This document shows, one piece after another, positions 60,151 through 64,000 of a DNA stretch of 64,000 nt. The notes beneath the pieces are model-generated. The model did not search any database and was not told the DNA's origin. It worked only from the letters and a program-made list of their open reading frames with translations. Numbering within the stretch: position 1 is the first letter of the stretch; every line of letters starts with the position of its first letter. The position numbers were made by a program, and so were the translations under genes. Origin of the DNA: Hofstenia miamia (Eukaryota > Xenacoelomorpha > Acoela); assembly GCA_004352715.1 (NCBI GenBank), contig SCFE01000053.1, forward strand, positions 1,424,530 through 1,488,529, given 5' to 3'.

Positions 60151-60644
60151 TTCTTTCAGACAAATATAAACAATGAAATGAATTTACTCCTAGGGCGTAA
60201 GTGTTTAGTGGCATGAGTAAGCTACTTATTGATGCAATTGATAACATCATTTTATATACAAATAATTCAAATTTGTTTCGTTTTCTATTATCTAATACCA
60301 AGATATTCATATATTACACTTTTTTATTAGAATGAGGTTGAATATGGTTTGAAAATAAGAACAGTGCGTTTTTCCTTTTTTATTTATCAAGTATGGTTGA
60401 TAATATGGATTGGTCTTGCAAAATCTATCAGTACTAGAACAAATCATTGATTCATACCTGCTTTCAATTATATAAGGTGTGAGTTAAAAATTTAACAACA
60501 TGTATAGAAGCATCTCGTTTTTATAAGAACACTGTGCCTGAAAATTAATAAATAAAGATTCCAATTTCAGGAGATTTAATATATTTCATACCATAGAAAT
60601 GTAAAACTGTTCTTCGACCCAATACTCAAGCCAAAAGTTTTCAT
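60151..60644. other. AT-rich non-coding DNA
   Basis: Nothing supported. Confidence 0.5.
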
Positions 60645-60870
60645 CGGATCTGCCTTTTGGACCCGAAACGCGGCCCGTAACAACTACGGGCTTACTGGAC
60701 CCGTCCCGATCCGAATTTTTACTGAGACTCGAACCTGACCCGAAGATCAAATTGTTTCGAAAATGAATCTGGCTGTGGCCGCGGCTATTGTAGCAGAACA
60801 CTACTCGACACCCGAAATTAGTCGAAGCGGAAAACCGAACCCGACCCATTTCGGATCGGATCTGAGAACT
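60645..60870. repeat. acccg/cggat-rich low-complexity repeat
   Basis: Words such as gacccg, acccga, cggatc and gatccg recur (ggacccgaaacgcggcccg, ggacccgtcccgatccg, cccgacccatttcggatcgg). It is GC-rich against its surroundings and gives a 126-codon minus-strand open frame (60586-60966) of biased composition. I regard that frame as repeat-derived, not a gene. atcggatctg occurs in direct orientation near both ends. Confidence 0.45.
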
Positions 60871-63800
60871 CTCACTTAATCCATGTTTGTAATTATAGAT
60901 AACCTCTTTGATGAAAATATTTTTACAAGCCAATGAAGAAAATTGTCTGAATGTATGGATAATCATTTGTGGTATTTCTCTTTATCTCAGCCCTAACCTA
61001 TTTTAGTCAATAAAACATTAATTATCTCTGGTGAGAATTCAAATATTTGAGGGCAATAATTGATAATAAGACTTAAATTTAAATATCATTTTCAATCAAC
61101 ACTTAAAAACAAAGGAAATAGGCATTGAGTGTATTTCAAAATTAAGTGAGCTAATAGATTTCAAATGGAGGAAAGTTGATTAATGCTTAGGTAGTAAACC
61201 ATTTTAGATATTGTTACGTCCTATTTAATGGTATTAACAATTATTTATCAAACAAAACCGATCTCAAATAATGTGTGCTAAAATTGTCGAAAACATCTGA
61301 GAAGCACTACTTTATATTGTATTCAATATTTTCTGAAACCGAATTTTGGACTATATTAACAAGTGTATGATGCAGGGGCATCATGCTCTATGTGGCCGTG
61401 AGTCCCTAATCTAGATGTATTCGGAATTTTTTTAATGATTCCGAGCAATTCAGGATAAAGCTTCTACAATCTCATACACAATTGCAATGAAAATGTCAGT
61501 TCGTAATTTATTATTCGTTTTTCTTCCATCCACAACACTTTTGTGGGAATTGCAATTTATGAATTTTTATCCAGGTTAGGGTAAATGCAGTACCCCCATC
61601 ACACCTCCATTTTTGGTGTATATCACCACTAATATGCTGGAGGTATATTTTCAAAACACTAAATTAATTTATTAATGAAGAACAAAGTAAAACAAAATTA
61701 CGATTCAACTTGACAAACATTTTGGCTCGAATAAGACTATCGTTTCTTGGAATTATGATCATACGTGACTGTTTCTGCTGAAAACCGAAAACTCCGTTCT
61801 CGTTTCTGTTTCGGTTTTACGTGAAAATCGCGTTTTCGGTTTTTCTTATATACCACTGAGCCCTAAGCAGGAGGTTACTTAATAATTTGTTCACAGAATC
61901 GGTTGCATTTGTTGTTCCTGCTTTCATATAGCAATAAGTATTGAATTTACAGCATATTGCTCTCATATTCCCATTCGATATTATATTAAGGGCCCTTGAA
62001 CTTGCTGCAGAGTGACAGCTCTTGTGCTTTCATCACCGTGATGTCATAATGGGATACAAAATTCCAGGACTGGGCGGATTAATTCTTGTTGTTTGACGCC
62101 TTTAATATAATTGCATTTATATGAGCATCCAATATTAGGTCCTTTGGAAATACACTCCAAGCAATTTAAAAGAAGTTATTCTATTGTAAATAAAACTGTG
62201 GACAAATTTTAAGTAATATTATTGCAGCATTTTTATAAATGAGACATTTAAAATAATCTAATAGAACCCAGTATTATATATAGTTAGCAATCTAGAGAAG
62301 ACTTTTTCGCTAATAAACGCTCTTTTCCTTTAGAACCAATCTTTGAAAACAAAGCATTCCGCCAGCTCTAGGGGAAAGAAATATTTTAGAACACAACCAA
62401 AATTTCACACTTTTTAAATATTTCGCAAATGTGCTTTGCTTAGGAACATCCTTGCGCCGTGTCCAAGATTGTAATATTTTTTCTTGATATACAGTGATGA
62501 CTATTTAGAAAAATAATTATACTTCCAATAAATTGCAGTGTAAGTTAACTGACTTTATAAATATTTAGTCATTTTCACTATTTAAACTTCCAAGGTCCAG
62601 GAGTGATCATTTCAATTTGAATCGATCTGCAGTGTGTCTCAAACTTCCCAGGGCTTCAAGTGTTCTGTGCTTTATGTTAGATATTGAATTAATGTTTGTT
62701 TTTTCTTTAGTACACATTCATGCATGTTTGATCAGCTAGAGTAAGTGAGGTTAGGCAAGGCCATGCCAATTTTGTTCTTTATGCATTTTATATTTCAATT
62801 AAAATTATTTGTTAAAATTCCTCGTTAATGGAAATCAAATTTTTGGTAAATGTTTTGCTATTTACATAGTTTATGATTGATAAATGAATTCTATATCTAC
62901 CTTCTTGTAGATTCAATCTAAGAGAGTGATTGAAAACTTAATTTCAAAGAACATTTTTAAACTAAAAAATACTATGATGAAACCTTCGTGAATTTTGTGG
63001 AATATCTCATATTTGTTTATTTTACACGATTTTTTGGGAATTGGATTATATAAATATGCAATGATCTCATTTGGAATATTGAAAATTCATCCAAACTTTG
63101 GAGGAATTTCCCATATTCCAGATAATATCATTGCATTATGCTATGAGTTATGAACAGTTTTCTTATCAAAACACATCCCACAAACATATTCTAAATATTT
63201 GAATCAAGTAACTTATCAAACATTCGACGAAAGCAACATTCCCAATAGACCATAGTTGCATAAAGTTAGAGACCATTTTCGAGCTTAACCTTAAAAAAAT
63301 TTTCATGTTCTCTAAAGTACTTGATTATGAAAATATAGTTGAATTTACAAACAGTAATGGAAAATTCGAATGGCCAACAAAGAAGATGCATTCTAAAATG
63401 AAATTTTTGGCATTTTCTTTGGAAGTGATGAATAAGTGCATTCGAAGTTCGAATGAATACTATTATTAATATTACTATTATTATTGTATTTTCTAGGCAA
63501 TTATTTCACTTTGCCCTACATAGGTAATTTGTTGGGTAACCTTTATAGTTTTTGTAGTCAACATTAACATTAGTTTCCTGTGATAATTATATTTTGAGGA
63601 AACTCTTGAACGTAGGCCAGAACTGGAAGTGATATAGAATTTTAAATAATTATCAAGTAATCGTAATCTTTGAATTAGGATATTGAATATACGCAAAATT
63701 CGGATGATTGTTATACAATATCAGTTTATGCAATATTTTTTGTTATTATTTAACTTAGTCTATTTGATATTGGCAATACAAGATAAGAACAGTAACAGCA

Positions 63801-64000
63801 TGGCAAGCAGAACATTTGCGTGATAACAAAAAAGGTTGGGTACCCGCTACAAATAGATCAGACTCCCCAAATGGGTTTTAACAGAATTTTTTCAATTGCC
63901 ATCTATTGCTCAATGTTATAATAAATATATGTGAACCTTGCACCTGTCTATGGCCTTCTATATGGAAATTGAACTGGGAATTAGGCCTAAGTTATAGTTT
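60871..64000. other. AT-rich non-coding DNA
   Basis: No supported exon or RNA gene. At about 61770-61860 a cggttttcggtt-like stretch runs to taccactgag and may be a hAT-type end. ATT units lie at 63462-63486. Confidence 0.45.

Noticed and set aside
60586-60966. 126-codon minus-strand frame
   Set aside because: It overlies an acccg/cggat-rich repeat; its biased composition is explained by the repeat and no domain is recognisable.
1-64000. CRISPR arrays, operons, bacterial promoters and ribosome binding sites
   Set aside because: The window is eukaryotic: spliced exon, LINEs and microsatellites. No regularly spaced repeat array is present.

Overview
This 64 kb window looks like a piece of an AT-rich invertebrate animal genome: long gene-poor non-coding DNA, many TA and AAT microsatellites, several runs of N, small non-autonomous DNA transposons, LINE fragments and one clearly recognisable spliced exon. 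Nothing points to a prokaryote. I cannot name the species.

The only confidently identified host gene part is the first coding exon of a muscleblind (MBNL/mbl) RNA-binding protein on the minus strand (about 7934-8147). It carries a complete CCCH zinc finger and ends at a canonical splice donor. Positions 1-7933 are therefore probably its intron, and DNA to the right is upstream of the coding start. A CpG-rich patch with two CCAAT boxes at about 59.9-60.15 kb could be a promoter, possibly an upstream muscleblind promoter, but that is only inference.

Layout: 1-7.9 kb, muscleblind intron with a possible membrane-protein ORF (1811-2257, minus), a small insertion between direct repeats (3.2-3.4 kb) and a homopolymer-rich stretch (4.24-4.88 kb). 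8.5-9.8 kb and 23.0-24.3 kb, two apparently identical 1.26 kb blocks with a six-finger C2H2 zinc-finger exon whose end runs into a GC-rich repeat. 11.7-13.0 kb and 37.7-40.1 kb, two broken copies of one LINE family with a restriction-enzyme-like endonuclease. Both sit inside (AAT)n microsatellites in the same orientation, as described for Dong-type elements. The longer copy starts with a tRNA-like sequence, has a two-unit 71 bp repeat before a Myb-like domain ORF, and has lost the core of its reverse transcriptase.

Small DNA transposons: a 253 bp hAT-like MITE family (14890-15142 plus; 49501-49753 minus; a worn copy near 54.05-54.24 kb) with 8 bp target duplications, two further hAT-like MITEs (22.4 and 50.9 kb), and a 244 bp TA-flanked MITE at 45831-46074 with 31 bp terminal repeats and a hairpin at its left end.

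Assembly: exact direct duplications flank a single N at 31708 and at 33807 and a 21-N run at 44285, and similar sequence flanks the gap at 46100. These look like uncollapsed contig-end overlaps, not biology. The two 1000-N gaps are placeholders of unknown true size. The duplicated zinc-finger block abuts one of these gaps, so its duplication needs the same caution.
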